DNA of 48,282 nt from Litchfieldia sinesaloumensis. Its GTDB lineage: Bacteria > Bacillota > Bacilli > Bacillales > Bacillaceae_L. The position numbers were made by a program, and so were the translations under genes. Position 1 is the stretch's first letter. Every line of letters begins with the position of its first letter. The DNA is taken from the NCBI RefSeq assembly GCF_900156865.1, contig NZ_LT732529.1, positions 94,017 to 142,298 of the forward strand, given 5' to 3'. This document shows, piece after piece, positions 32,538 through 41,311 of the stretch. The notes below the pieces were generated by a model, which was not told the origin of the DNA, made no database searches, and saw nothing but the letters and a program-made list of their open reading frames with translations.

Positions 32538-33473
32538 GTGAAAAAAGCCTTAGTACTAGGTGCAACTGGTGGAATGGGATATGCAATTGTCGAGGAGTTA
32601 ATCGAACGTGGAATAGAGGTAATTGCATTCGCACGAAATGAAGAAAAATTAAAGAGGTTTTTTCAAGATAGTAAGAATGTACAAATTCATGCGGGGGATG
32701 TATTTAACATTACAGACCTTACCCATGCGGCAAGAGAAGTAGATGTTATTTTTCATGCGATAAATATACCATACAGTGAGTGGTCTCAAAAGCAGCCAAC
32801 TTTAATGAGGAATGTGGTAAAAGTGGCAGAATCGTCAAACTGTAAACTTGCGATAGTTGATAATATTTACGCTTATGGTCGGGGAAATGGAGAAAAAATA
32901 AAGGAAGAATACTCGAAAAACCCTCATACTAAAAAAGGGAATATTAGGCTAGAACTTGGGAAAATAGCCTTCCAAGCAAATACTCCAGTTCTTGTCGCTC
33001 ATTTTCCGGATTTCTATGGACCCAATGCTGAAAATGCCATGCTCACTTATACATTTAATAAGATGGTTCAAAACAAAAAGGCCATGTTTGTCGGGAATCA
33101 ACAAAATGCTAGGGAATATATTTATACACCTGATGGTGCAAAAGCAATTGTCGAGCTTTCCCTACATGAAAAGGCATATGGGCAAAGCTGGAATATCCCT
33201 GCCGCAGGAGTAATCTCAGGTAAGGAGATTATTCATATAGCACGTACTCATCTTGATTTTCAAAAAACTGTTTCAACAGTGTCAAAAGGTATGATTCAAT
33301 TTTTAGGTATTTTTGATATGCAAATGAGAGAGGTTGTTGAGATGTTTTATTTAATGGAGGATCCGGTCGTATTAGATGGAACAAAATATGAGCGAGAAAT
33401 TGGTTCCTTACCAGTTACGCCATATGAAGAAGGAATTAGAAAGACATTGGATTTTATGGTGGATAATAACTAA
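32538..33473 (+). CDS. NAD(P)-dependent epimerase/dehydratase (extended SDR)
   Basis: A 311-residue Rossmann enzyme. The nucleotide-binding motif GATGGMGYA is at residues 8-16, and the active-site-like NIYAYGRG has a Tyr but the usual YxxxK pair is not clean. The substrate is unknown. The GTG at 32538 is preferred: AAAGGAGAGG lies 6 nt upstream, while the longer reading frame would start inside the operator. It is controlled with tetR and likely detoxifies or modifies the repressor's inducer. A strong terminator follows. Confidence 0.88.
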   Translation: MKKALVLGATGGMGYAIVEELIERGIEVIAFARNEEKLKRFFQDSKNVQIHAGDVFNITDLTHAAREVDVIFHAINIPYSEWSQKQPTLMRNVVKVAESSNCKLAIVDNIYAYGRGNGEKIKEEYSKNPHTKKGNIRLELGKIAFQANTPVLVAHFPDFYGPNAENAMLTYTFNKMVQNKKAMFVGNQQNAREYIYTPDGAKAIVELSLHEKAYGQSWNIPAAGVISGKEIIHIARTHLDFQKTVSTVSKGMIQFLGIFDMQMREVVEMFYLMEDPVVLDGTKYEREIGSLPVTPYEEGIRKTLDFMVDNN

Positions 33474-33483
33474 AAGTACATTG

Positions 33484-33530
33484 AAAAAGACAGAACGACA
33501 TGATATGATGTCTATGTTCTGTCTTTTTTT
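33484..33530 (+). terminator. Terminator after the SDR gene
   Basis: AAAAGACAGAAC pairs with GTTCTGTCTTTT, followed by a T run; inner GACAT/ATGTC pairs extend the stem. Confidence 0.9.
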
Positions 33531-33649
33531 AGATATGTATCATAAAAGCGTTCAATTTACCCTATTATAATTATATAACAACAAAATCGCTTTGTCAACA
33601 AACTTTCATTGGGTAGAGACAGAAGTTCACTTAACGAGGAGTGGTGTTC

Positions 33650-35977
33650 ATGGAGAAACAACAACAGACACACTGGAATAAGGAACAAGACAGACTAGAA
33701 GATGTATTTGATGTCATCGACAGCAAGAAGGAGGCTATTGAATCCAAAGTGGGGGGGATTAAAGGTGAGATTGTCGACCTCCGTAAATCATTTTGGGAGG
33801 ATGTAACTGTCAACCTTGATGAGCCTGATGACGTCCTTGAAACATTTCAAAGTATCAAACAACAATCCGAACTATTAGGTGAACGTGAAAGAAACCATCG
33901 GCAGATTCATAAACAAATGAAGGTGCTGGACAGACTTAAAGAATCGCCTTACTTTGGTCGTTTTGATTTTCTTGAAGATGGAGAAGACAAAGCAGAGAAA
34001 ATTTACATTGGAATTGCTTCCTTATTAGACAAGAATGAAGAGGATTTCTTAATTTTTGACTGGAGAGCACCAATTTCAAGTATGTACTATGACTATTATC
34101 CAGGCCCAGCCAAGTATGAAACACATTATGAAACAATAACAGGGGAAATGACGTTAAAACGTCAATTCATTATAAAAAACGGAAAATTGAAAAGCATGTT
34201 CGACACAGGTGTCACGATTGGAGATGAAATGCTTCAAGAGGTACTTGGTAACAATGCGAATACTCAAATGAAAAGCATTGTGGCTACAATACAACGGGAG
34301 CAAAACAAAATCATTCGGAATGAAAAGAGCCGCTATTTAATCGTTCAAGGTGTGGCTGGATCAGGAAAAACGTCGGCTGCTCTTCAGCGGGTTGCTTATT
34401 TGTTATATCGCTATCGGGAACAGCTAAGTTCAAATAATATTATGTTATTTTCTCCAAACCCTTTATTTAATAGCTATGTTGCGACTGTTCTACCTGAATT
34501 AGGAGAAGAAAATATGCAACAATCGACTTTCCAAGAGTATGCGCGATATCGATTAGATAATCTTTTCGAGGTGGAAGATCCATTTAAGCAGATGGAATAC
34601 TTATTAACAGCTATGGAGAAGTCTGATTATAAAGTGAGGCTTCAATCGATTGCATTTAAAGCAACCCTTGCCTTCAAGACCCTTATTGATACGTATGTAA
34701 AAGAACTTGGGGAACAAGGACTTCTTTTTAAAGATATTTATTTTAAACAGAAAAAAATCATTTCAAAGGATGATATTCAGGACTATTTTTATTCATTATA
34801 CACAACGACATCAATACCGAATCGATTAACAAAGGTAACAGAGTGGTTAATTAAGGAAGTCATTAAGCGTGAGCGGAAAGAACGTAAAAAAGATTGGGTC
34901 CTACAAGAAGCAGAATTGATGGAAAAGGAAGAGCACCTTGAGATTTTTAACCAATTACAGAATAAACGTGAGTTTTCCGAGGAGACCTTTGATGACTATG
35001 AACGTGAAGAAAAATTAATCGCGAAAGAAATCGTACGAAAACATTTTAAGCCAATAAAAAAAGCAATTAAAAGACTTGATTATCTTGATATAAAAGGATT
35101 ATACTCCCAATTATTTACTTATGCGAAAGAGAAAAACGTTACAGAGAAATGGCAAGAAATTTGTTTCTATACTATAAAAAGTTTGCAAAATAATTATCTG
35201 ACCTATGAAGATACAACTCCATTTCTATACATGCAGGATCTGGTTGAAGGAAAAAAATCTAACACAGGAATCCGTCACTTATTCATCGATGAGGCACAGG
35301 ATTATTCTCCTTTCCAGTTTGAATATCTAAAGCAATTGTTTCCGAATTGTCGTATGACAATACTGGGGGATTACAATCAGGCCATATATGCACATACAAT
35401 GGGGGCTCCGACCCTACTATCACCAGAACTCTATGGGGACGAAAAATATGAAGTTATCCAGTTAAAGAAAAGTTATCGTTCTACAAGAGAAATTGTTGAG
35501 TTTTCAAAAGGGATTGTATCTGGTGGTGAGGAAATAGAACCATTTAATCGTTCTGGTGCATTTCCATCGTATAGGGAAGTGCAGACAAAAGAAAACCTAC
35601 ATGAGGAACTACTTGCACATATTAAAACTCTTCAAGACAAAGGTCATGAAACAATTGCGGTGATCTGCAAAACAGATACAGAAAGCAAAGAAGCTTTCGA
35701 GGCGTTACGAGATAAAATCCAAATTCGTTTAATGAGCCAAGAATCCTATCAATATGATAAAGGTGTTTTGGTATTACCGACTTATTTGGCTAAAGGAATT
35801 GAGTTTGATGCCGTGATTATTTATAATGCATCCAATGAGGTATACGGTAGAGAATACGAAAGAAAACTTTTTTATACCGCATGTACAAGGGCTATGCATG
35901 AATTACGAGTCTTTTCAATTGGCAAAAGAAGCTTTTTCTTTAATGGAATTAATAAGGAAAAATATATAGAAATGTGA
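33650..35977 (+). CDS. helD: HelD, RNA polymerase-recycling UvrD-like motor
   Basis: A 775-residue protein that binds RNA polymerase and releases it from nucleic acid after termination. The N-terminal coiled arm (about 1-75) inserts into the secondary channel. Walker A GVAGSGKTS is near residue 234, Walker B FIDEAQDYSP at 545-554, and the LKKSYRSTREI and late EFDAVII and YTACTRAMHEL motifs are superfamily 1. ATG 33650 is chosen because GAGGAG lies 8 nt before it; a GTG at 33641 overlaps that site. Length agrees with B. subtilis HelD (774). Confidence 0.95.
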   Translation: MEKQQQTHWNKEQDRLEDVFDVIDSKKEAIESKVGGIKGEIVDLRKSFWEDVTVNLDEPDDVLETFQSIKQQSELLGERERNHRQIHKQMKVLDRLKESPYFGRFDFLEDGEDKAEKIYIGIASLLDKNEEDFLIFDWRAPISSMYYDYYPGPAKYETHYETITGEMTLKRQFIIKNGKLKSMFDTGVTIGDEMLQEVLGNNANTQMKSIVATIQREQNKIIRNEKSRYLIVQGVAGSGKTSAALQRVAYLLYRYREQLSSNNIMLFSPNPLFNSYVATVLPELGEENMQQSTFQEYARYRLDNLFEVEDPFKQMEYLLTAMEKSDYKVRLQSIAFKATLAFKTLIDTYVKELGEQGLLFKDIYFKQKKIISKDDIQDYFYSLYTTTSIPNRLTKVTEWLIKEVIKRERKERKKDWVLQEAELMEKEEHLEIFNQLQNKREFSEETFDDYEREEKLIAKEIVRKHFKPIKKAIKRLDYLDIKGLYSQLFTYAKEKNVTEKWQEICFYTIKSLQNNYLTYEDTTPFLYMQDLVEGKKSNTGIRHLFIDEAQDYSPFQFEYLKQLFPNCRMTILGDYNQAIYAHTMGAPTLLSPELYGDEKYEVIQLKKSYRSTREIVEFSKGIVSGGEEIEPFNRSGAFPSYREVQTKENLHEELLAHIKTLQDKGHETIAVICKTDTESKEAFEALRDKIQIRLMSQESYQYDKGVLVLPTYLAKGIEFDAVIIYNASNEVYGREYERKLFYTACTRAMHELRVFSIGKRSFFFNGINKEKYIEM

Positions 35978-36008
35978 GAATCAGCAAGTATGCTGGTTCT
36001 TTTTTTTA
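35978..36008 (+). terminator. Terminator after helD
   Basis: GAATCAGCA-AGTA-TGCTGGTTC followed by eight T. Confidence 0.92.
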
Positions 36009-36088
36009 TTTGGATATTATTAACGTGAAAAAAAGATGCCAGGAAAGATAAAAATAAGAAAAAGATTTCTTCATAAGGAGGTAGAAAA

Positions 36089-36232
36089 ATGACGACAAAT
36101 TGTTTTTATTGCCATGACCCTTTTGAAAATGAAAGATTTCATTATGTAGCGTTTGTAAATATTGAAGGAGAACGAGAAGAAACATTATGCAAGGAATGCT
36201 ATCAAGATTGGCTTGAAGGGATAAAGGAATGA
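36089..36232 (+). CDS. Small zinc-ribbon-like protein (47 aa)
   Basis: A 47-residue ORF with AAGGAGG 8 nt before the ATG. It has two knuckles, NCFYCHDP (Cys5, Cys8) and LCKECYQDW (Cys34, Cys37), as in a zinc ribbon. It sits between two terminators, so it forms its own unit. Family not recognised; nucleic-acid or protein binding is possible. The spacing of four cysteines and the ribosome site make it a real gene candidate. Confidence 0.75.
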   Translation: MTTNCFYCHDPFENERFHYVAFVNIEGEREETLCKECYQDWLEGIKE

Positions 36233-36243
36233 ATGATGTCTAA

Positions 36244-36280
36244 AGGGAATAGAGCGAAATCTCTAATTCCCCATTTTTTT
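36244..36280 (+). terminator. Terminator after the zinc-ribbon ORF
   Basis: GGGAATAGAG pairs with CTCTAATTCCC (one bulged A), followed by CATTTTTTT. Confidence 0.85.
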
Positions 36281-36319
36281 GTTATAATTCTTTTATCAGG
36301 ATAAAAAGGTGGGAGACTT

Positions 36320-36877
36320 TTGAATAGGTGTGGTTGGGTTAATGAGGATCCCCTTTACATTGACTACCATGACAATGAATGGGGTATTCCAGTTTTTGAC
36401 GATCGCCTCCTCTTTGAATATTTAAATTTAGAGGGAGCACAGGCTGGTCTTAGTTGGTATACAATCTTAAAAAAAAGAGAGAATTATCGCAAGGCCTTTG
36501 ATAACTTTGATCCATCAAAAATTATTACATATGATTCAGTGAAAATAGAAGAACTCTTGTCAAATGAAGGTATTGTCCGAAACCGATTAAAGATACAAGC
36601 AGTTATAACAAATGCAAAAGCATATTTTGAAGTGGTACAGGAATTTGGAAGTTTTCAATCATATATCTGGTCATTCGTTGATGGTAAACCAATTATAAAT
36701 CATTTTAAAACTTTGGCCGAAGTACCAGCCACTACGGAAATTAGTGATAAATTAAGTCGTGATTTAAAAAAACGCGGTTTTAAATTTGTTGGCCCCACGA
36801 TTTGCTACGCATTTATGCAAGCAACTGGAATGGTAAATGACCATATCGTTAGTTGTCATTGTTATAACCGTACATAG
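36320..36877 (+). CDS. tag: DNA-3-methyladenine glycosylase I
   Basis: A 185-residue base-excision repair enzyme that removes 3-methyladenine. CGWVNEDPLYIDYHDNEWG at the N-terminus, LEGAQAGLSWYTIL and KRGFKFVGPTICYAFMQA are family blocks. The zinc ligands are probably Cys4, His17 and a C-terminal His/Cys pair in HIVSCHC. The start is TTG at 36320 behind AAGGTGGGAG; no ATG is available. It is a single gene between terminators. Confidence 0.94.
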   Translation: MNRCGWVNEDPLYIDYHDNEWGIPVFDDRLLFEYLNLEGAQAGLSWYTILKKRENYRKAFDNFDPSKIITYDSVKIEELLSNEGIVRNRLKIQAVITNAKAYFEVVQEFGSFQSYIWSFVDGKPIINHFKTLAEVPATTEISDKLSRDLKKRGFKFVGPTICYAFMQATGMVNDHIVSCHCYNRT

Positions 36878-37001
36878 CGTCTGAAGTTACCGAGAGTTCG
36901 GACAAGGCACAGCAAAATGTAGTTACACTTGTCCGAATAATTTCTGATTTAATTTCATTGTTAATTTACATTAGATATCGTATGCGTTTTTACCTTTTCT
37001 A

Positions 37002-37139
37002 TTACATATTTGAATTGTCATCGTCTTCATCTTCGTACAAATAGCCAAGTTCTCTTTCTTTGTGAGCCAAGGTATTTGTAAGGTCATGCCATCCTGAGTA
37101 CCCAAAGACGGTATCAAGAAGTCTTTCGAATCGATACAT
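37002..37139 (-). CDS. Small acidic-tail protein (45 aa), divergent from proC
   Basis: A 45-codon ORF on the minus strand, upstream of and divergent from proC. GAGGTGA precedes the ATG by 7 nt. The sequence opens MYRFERLLDTVFGYSGWHDL and ends in EDEDDDNSNM. It was not recognised with certainty; it looks conserved-small-protein-like. No membrane segment. No clear terminator was seen between it and tag. Confidence 0.6.
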   Translation of the reverse strand: MYRFERLLDTVFGYSGWHDLTNTLAHKERELGYLYEDEDDDNSNM

Positions 37140-37247
37140 GTTTAGTCACCTCTTTTTGGGAGTTAGTATGTCCAGACAATCGACAAGTATGTGTAATTTT
37201 TTTAGACGGCAAAACTTCTTTATAATAATAAGTAGAGGTGGTTTATA

Positions 37248-38054
37248 ATGAGCAAACAAATAGGTTTTATTGGTTGTGGGAAAATGGCCCAAGCTATGAT
37301 TCAGGGAATTATTACGTCCAAAGTCGTTACACCAGAACAAATCATCGTAAGTGCAAAAACAGAGGATTCGCTTCAACATGCCGAGAAGGCATTTGAAATT
37401 AGGACAACAATTCACAACAATGAGGTGGCAGCCCAAGCAGATTTACTGTTCCTCGCGGTTAAACCAAATTTGTACGGGGAGATCATTAACGAGGTGAGAG
37501 AGTCCGTTAATGATCAGACGATAATTATTACAATAGCTGCTGGAATATCACTGGATTATGTTGAAAAACAGTTTGGAAAACCAATGAAGGTAGTACGTTC
37601 CATGCCAAACACACCTTCCTTAGTAGGTGAAGGAATGAGTGCCCTTTGTGTAAGTTCATCAATTGATGAAGGAGATTTATTTGAAGTTGTTCAACTTTTT
37701 GAGGGATATGGAAAGGTAGAGGTTATAGAGGAAAGGCTTATGGATGCTATTCCAGCCGTAAGTGGTTCTTCACCTGCATATGCCTATTTATTTATTGAAG
37801 CCTTAGCAGATGGGGCTGTTTTGCAAGGGATTCCACGTAATCAAGCATATAAACTTGCAGCCCAAGCACTACTTGGTGCGGCAAAAATGGTCCTAGAAAC
37901 AGGAAAACATCCAGGGGAACTGAAAGATGATGTTTGCACACCGGGTGGCGCAACCATTGAAGCAATTGCAACACTTGAAAAACAAGGTTTCCGAGCAAGT
38001 GTAATTGCAGCAATGGAAAGTTGTACAGAAAAGTCGAAAGAATTATCAAGTTAA
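37248..38054 (+). CDS. proC: Pyrroline-5-carboxylate reductase
   Basis: A 268-residue enzyme for the last step of proline synthesis. The N-terminal Rossmann motif is GFIGCGKMAQAM, then the middle AAGISLDYVE and VVRSMPNTPSLVGEGM, and the C-terminal SGSSPAYAYLFIEALADG and the DDVCTPGGATIEAI substrate motif. B. subtilis has several paralogues (ProG, ProH, ProI); which one this matches cannot be told. AGAGGTGG precedes the ATG. Confidence 0.95.
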   Translation: MSKQIGFIGCGKMAQAMIQGIITSKVVTPEQIIVSAKTEDSLQHAEKAFEIRTTIHNNEVAAQADLLFLAVKPNLYGEIINEVRESVNDQTIIITIAAGISLDYVEKQFGKPMKVVRSMPNTPSLVGEGMSALCVSSSIDEGDLFEVVQLFEGYGKVEVIEERLMDAIPAVSGSSPAYAYLFIEALADGAVLQGIPRNQAYKLAAQALLGAAKMVLETGKHPGELKDDVCTPGGATIEAIATLEKQGFRASVIAAMESCTEKSKELSS

Positions 38055-38092
38055 CCTAGAAAAGCATTCAGACTGTTCTCTAGGCCTAAAAA

Positions 38093-38127
38093 ACTGTAAT
38101 CAATAATACTGATTGCAGTTATTTTAG
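38093..38127 (+). terminator. Terminator after proC
   Basis: ACTGTAATCA pairs with TGATTGCAGT followed by TATTTTAG. A second hairpin (CCTAGA/TCTAGG, 38055-38084) lies just after the stop codon. Confidence 0.65.
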
Positions 38128-38462
38128 TTGATTTGTTCTTTAATAAGAACGTATAATGAAAATATGTCAAATGTTACTAAAAATGTAACGAAAATGAAAG
38201 TTCCAACGTCTAATGTAGTGAAAACTGGTTAACTTCTTCTGATTTCAAGCTACTACTCTTACCAAAAATTTCACTCCAATCTTCCAACATCTTAGTCTAC
38301 TTACAATGTACGAGAAGGTAAATCTAGAACTTACAGTAAATAGGAATATATTCTTTTTTTCATAATAAAATGCCTATGTAAGTTCCTTTGTTAACCACTT
38401 TTAATATTTGTAACATTGTCCAGGAAAAAAGCGAAGACAAGTAAACTATGGGAGAGAGTAAC
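38128..38462. other. proC-vanW gap, nothing recognised
   Basis: A 335 nt AT-rich stretch. No ORF with a ribosome site was seen, and no RNA motif was recognised. The promoter of the VanW gene should be near its 3' end. Confidence 0.3.
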
Positions 38463-39389
38463 TTGAAGAAATCAACTTTACCATTATTATTGGGTGTATT
38501 TTTAATGAGTGGTTGTAGTCTCATCGAGAAAAAAGAACCAGTAAGTGTTGAATTGCATCATGTTGCACCAGTTGAAAGCGTTGAGGCAAAACAGGGGATT
38601 GGGGCTCGGGAAGTTTCTATTATTGATCCTCGAGATAATTCTGTTATTGAAGTATTGAATATGGCGGATTACCAAACTGAAGAGGAATTACAAGCAAAGG
38701 CTACTCAATTAGCAAGTGATTTAGCCGCATCAATTGACAGACCGATGAAACCTGCAAAACTATCAACAACTGGAGAGCTGCAGCCTGGCCAAAGTAGAAT
38801 GATACTAATTGAAGATGAGCTTGTCACTAGATTACTAGATGATTCTATTTTTACCAAACAGGTCATACTGCCAATTGAAGAAACGAACCCAAATGTTACA
38901 CAAGAACAAGTAGAAGGGATAAGTGAAGTTGCCCTTGGAAGCTTCACTACGTACTTCAATGCTTCAGTAGAAGGAAGAACCTTTAATATAAAAAAATCTG
39001 CAGATGCAATCAATGATATAGTATTGGGGCCAGGAGACCAATTTTCTTTTAATACAGTTGTAGGTAATGCCTCCAAGGATAATGGATATGCGCTTTCGAC
39101 TGTCATTGTTAATAAAGAATTTGTTCCGGGTTATGGAGGAGGAGTTTGTCAAACTTCAAGTACTCTCTATAATGCGGTTGTTAAAGCGGGTCTTGAAATT
39201 GTCCAAATTCATCATCATTCAAAACCAGTCGGATATGTTCCGCTTGGTCATGACGCAACGGTTGCTTATCCTTATTTAGATTTTAAGTTTGCGAACAATC
39301 GTCCTTATCCAGTTGTATTAAAATCATATGTAAAGGGTGGATCCCTTCAAGTTGAAGTTCGTTCTGCAGCAAATTATGTATCAAATTAG
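38463..39389 (+). CDS. VanW-family lipoprotein
   Basis: A 308-residue predicted lipoprotein with lipobox LMSGC (Cys18). The C-terminal ~140 residues form a VanW domain: GPGDQFSFNTVVG, VPGYGGGVCQTSSTLYNAVVKAGLEIV, here cited by position about 187-240, and RPYPVVLKSYV. VanW proteins are surface or wall-linked, of unknown biochemical function. The TTG at 38463 is preferred because GGGAGAG lies 5 nt before it; the ATG at 38448 has no ribosome site. Followed by a terminator. Confidence 0.88.
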   Translation: MKKSTLPLLLGVFLMSGCSLIEKKEPVSVELHHVAPVESVEAKQGIGAREVSIIDPRDNSVIEVLNMADYQTEEELQAKATQLASDLAASIDRPMKPAKLSTTGELQPGQSRMILIEDELVTRLLDDSIFTKQVILPIEETNPNVTQEQVEGISEVALGSFTTYFNASVEGRTFNIKKSADAINDIVLGPGDQFSFNTVVGNASKDNGYALSTVIVNKEFVPGYGGGVCQTSSTLYNAVVKAGLEIVQIHHHSKPVGYVPLGHDATVAYPYLDFKFANNRPYPVVLKSYVKGGSLQVEVRSAANYVSN

Positions 39390-39396
39390 TAGAATA

Positions 39397-39422
39397 AAAG
39401 GCCAGCGAAGCTGGTCTTTTTT
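39397..39422 (+). terminator. Terminator after the VanW gene
   Basis: AAAAGGCCAGC-GAA-GCTGGTCTTTTTT. Confidence 0.92.
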
Positions 39423-39467
39423 CTGTTATACTATCAATAAGTTAGTATGAAAGGGGTTGCAAAGTTT

Positions 39468-40385
39468 TTGAGAATACTAGTTGTAGGAGCTGGAGCAGTA
39501 GGTGGCTATTTTGGGGGGCGATTACTTGAAAAAGGTGAAGATGTAACCTTCTTAGTACGTGAAAATCGCCAAAAACAAATACATAAAAATGGTCTTCAAA
39601 TCGAAAGCATACATGGAAATGTGACACTTCAACCGAGGACCATTTTATCGGGTGAGAAGGTGGGTACGTTTGATGTCATAATCCTATCAACAAAACAATA
39701 TCATCTGGACGGTGCTTTACATAGTATTGAGCCATATGTAGGTGAAGCCACAATGATTCTCCCGTTATTAAACGGCTTTAGTCATGTAGATGTTATCAAG
39801 TCCAAATTCAACCCCGAAAATGTAATCGGTGGCTTATGTTTTATCGAATCAACATTGGACTCCGAGGGGAAAATTATTCAATCAAGCCCTAACCACCGCG
39901 CTAACTTTGGGGAATTATCAGGGGAAAGAACGGAACGTATTGAAAAATTAGCAAAAGTGATGTCAGGCACAAAAACAACCATTCAATTAAGTGACAATAT
40001 CATTCGGGAAATGTGGCATAAGTATATGTTTATTACTTGTCTCTCAGGAGTGACATCTTTAATGAGATCTCCAATAGGTCCGATACGAGAAGAAAACAAT
40101 GGGCAGAAGATAATCTTAAATCTTTTGAAAGAAATTGGTGCTGTAATGAGGTCAATTGGTGCTCCAATAGATGAAGATATTGAGGAAAAGCATCTAGAAA
40201 CAACAAACTCAATGACATATGAGATGAAGTCATCGATGCAGCGTGATATGGAAAAAGGAATAGATATCGAAGCGGATCAACTACAAGGTTATTTGTATAA
40301 TATTGCCCAGAAAAAGGGTATCGAGACTCCATTATTAGAGCTTATTTATTCAAGTTTAAGGGTGTATCAAGTACAAAGAGGGTAA
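39468..40385 (+). CDS. panE: 2-dehydropantoate 2-reductase-like (PanE/ApbA family)
   Basis: A 305-residue enzyme of the ketopantoate reductase family, which makes pantoate for coenzyme A. It opens MRILVVGAGAVGGYFGG, the NADP-binding Rossmann motif. Middle part contains LPLLNGFSHVD and the C-terminal domain SSMQRDMEKGIDIEADQL typical of the family. TTG 39468 is preferred, since AAAGGGG lies 10 nt before it; the ATG at 39447 has no ribosome site. Paralogues of this family are common, so true PanE activity is likely but not certain. Confidence 0.85.
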   Translation: MRILVVGAGAVGGYFGGRLLEKGEDVTFLVRENRQKQIHKNGLQIESIHGNVTLQPRTILSGEKVGTFDVIILSTKQYHLDGALHSIEPYVGEATMILPLLNGFSHVDVIKSKFNPENVIGGLCFIESTLDSEGKIIQSSPNHRANFGELSGERTERIEKLAKVMSGTKTTIQLSDNIIREMWHKYMFITCLSGVTSLMRSPIGPIREENNGQKIILNLLKEIGAVMRSIGAPIDEDIEEKHLETTNSMTYEMKSSMQRDMEKGIDIEADQLQGYLYNIAQKKGIETPLLELIYSSLRVYQVQRG

Positions 40386-40390
40386 ACAAA

Positions 40391-40419
40391 TACACCCCTT
40401 ATAAAAATTAAGGGGTGTA
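40391..40419. terminator. Bidirectional terminator panE/osmC-like
   Basis: TACACCCCTT-ATAAAAATT-AAGGGGTGTA between two convergent genes. The flanking T runs are poor. Confidence 0.75.
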
Positions 40420-40423
40420 CCTA

Positions 40424-40864
40424 TTATCCAACTACTTTTACAACAGGTTCAACGGTTACCTCAACATTACCTTTAAGCGTCTGTGAAATAAAGCAGGCTT
40501 TCTCTGCACGATGAGCAAGTTGAATTACTTTTTCTTGTAATTCATTGTCAGCCTGTTTTACAAAAAGTACTGGTTTATGAACAATACTTTCAAATACTAA
40601 ACGCTTACCATCTTTTTTCACGGTTCCATCTGTTTCGACCTCAAAGTGGGTGTATTCAATATTACGGTTAGAAAGAATTGCAGCAAGAGTAAGCATATAG
40701 CAATTTGTTGCTGCTGCAATTAGCAATTCCTCAGGATTTGCACCGACACCTGGGCCATCAAGTTGCTTTGGAGCAGAAACGGTAGTTTGAAGCCCATCTG
40801 TGGTAATCGTACCTTCACCGTTTCTATCGCCGGTCCATGTTCCTTTCACTGTAAAAAGACTCAT
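40424..40864 (-). CDS. OsmC/Ohr-family peroxiredoxin-like protein
   Basis: A 146-residue protein of the OsmC family, which reduces organic hydroperoxides with two cysteines. Cys55 (AATNCYML) and Cys124 (EKACFIS) are the redox pair, and GANPEELLIAA is the family signature. The second ATG (40864) is preferred, 9 nt from GAGGGG; the first ATG at 40873 abuts it. Precise subfamily (OsmC, Ohr or YhfA-like) is not settled. Confidence 0.88.
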   Translation of the reverse strand: MSLFTVKGTWTGDRNGEGTITTDGLQTTVSAPKQLDGPGVGANPEELLIAAATNCYMLTLAAILSNRNIEYTHFEVETDGTVKKDGKRLVFESIVHKPVLFVKQADNELQEKVIQLAHRAEKACFISQTLKGNVEVTVEPVVKVVG

Positions 40865-40945
40865 CTCATTCATCCCCTCGTAGTTTCACTACTTATACTT
40901 CTATTATATGCACAAAAATTGGAAACAAGAAAGGAATCTGTACAT

Positions 40946-40982
40946 AAAACAAAAAGCTGATTCCGTTAACGGAACCAGCTTT
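40946..40982 (-). terminator. Orphan minus-strand terminator
   Basis: On the minus strand AAGCTGGTTCC-GTTAAC-GGAATCAGCTT followed by TTTGTTTT. It lies upstream of the OsmC gene on the same strand, so it must end a transcript that began between about 40985 and 41280. No established gene lies there. Confidence 0.75.
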
Positions 40983-41290
40983 GAAATACAAAGGGAATGC
41001 CACAATTGCCGTCCCCATATTGTTTCACAACCTGCACTCTCACAGGTGGGAGTTTGCATAAATTGCGTCACCTTCCATGAAAATCAAATGCGCCTTGGCA
41101 TATTTGATGGCCTGGTGTTGCAAGCTAATCTCTTAAACTCCCTAATAATTAGTATTCGGTTGAAACAATACTAGGAAACGAACATCACAGCACTTGTTGT
41201 TATGCCTTTATTTTACCGGACCTTCTACTGAATGAAAATAGGTGGTTGTTACCAAATTTATTTCTATTATTTATACTGAAAAATATACTA
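40983..41290 (-). other. Unassigned stretch feeding an orphan terminator
   Basis: About 300 nt between the orphan terminator and the hydrolase gene. A 27-codon minus-strand ORF (TTG at 41123 to stop at 41040) reads LQHQAIKYAKAHLIFMEGD and so on; AGGGAG lies about 14 nt before it, a poor spacing. A short protein or a small RNA is possible. A plus-strand ORF here (40908-41174) contains two CxxC pairs but has no ribosome site. Confidence 0.3.
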
Positions 41291-41311
41291 TTTTAAAAGG
41301 AGGCTATGGGA

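Noticed and set aside
37146-37436. Minus-strand 96-codon ORF overlapping the proC start
   Set aside because: It overlaps the proC promoter and N-terminus and lacks a ribosome site; the real minus-strand small gene ends at 37139 in another frame.
40908-41174. Plus-strand 88-codon ORF with two CxxC pairs
   Set aside because: It has no ribosome site, starts inside the neighbouring regulatory stretch and crosses the minus-strand terminator; kept only as a remark.
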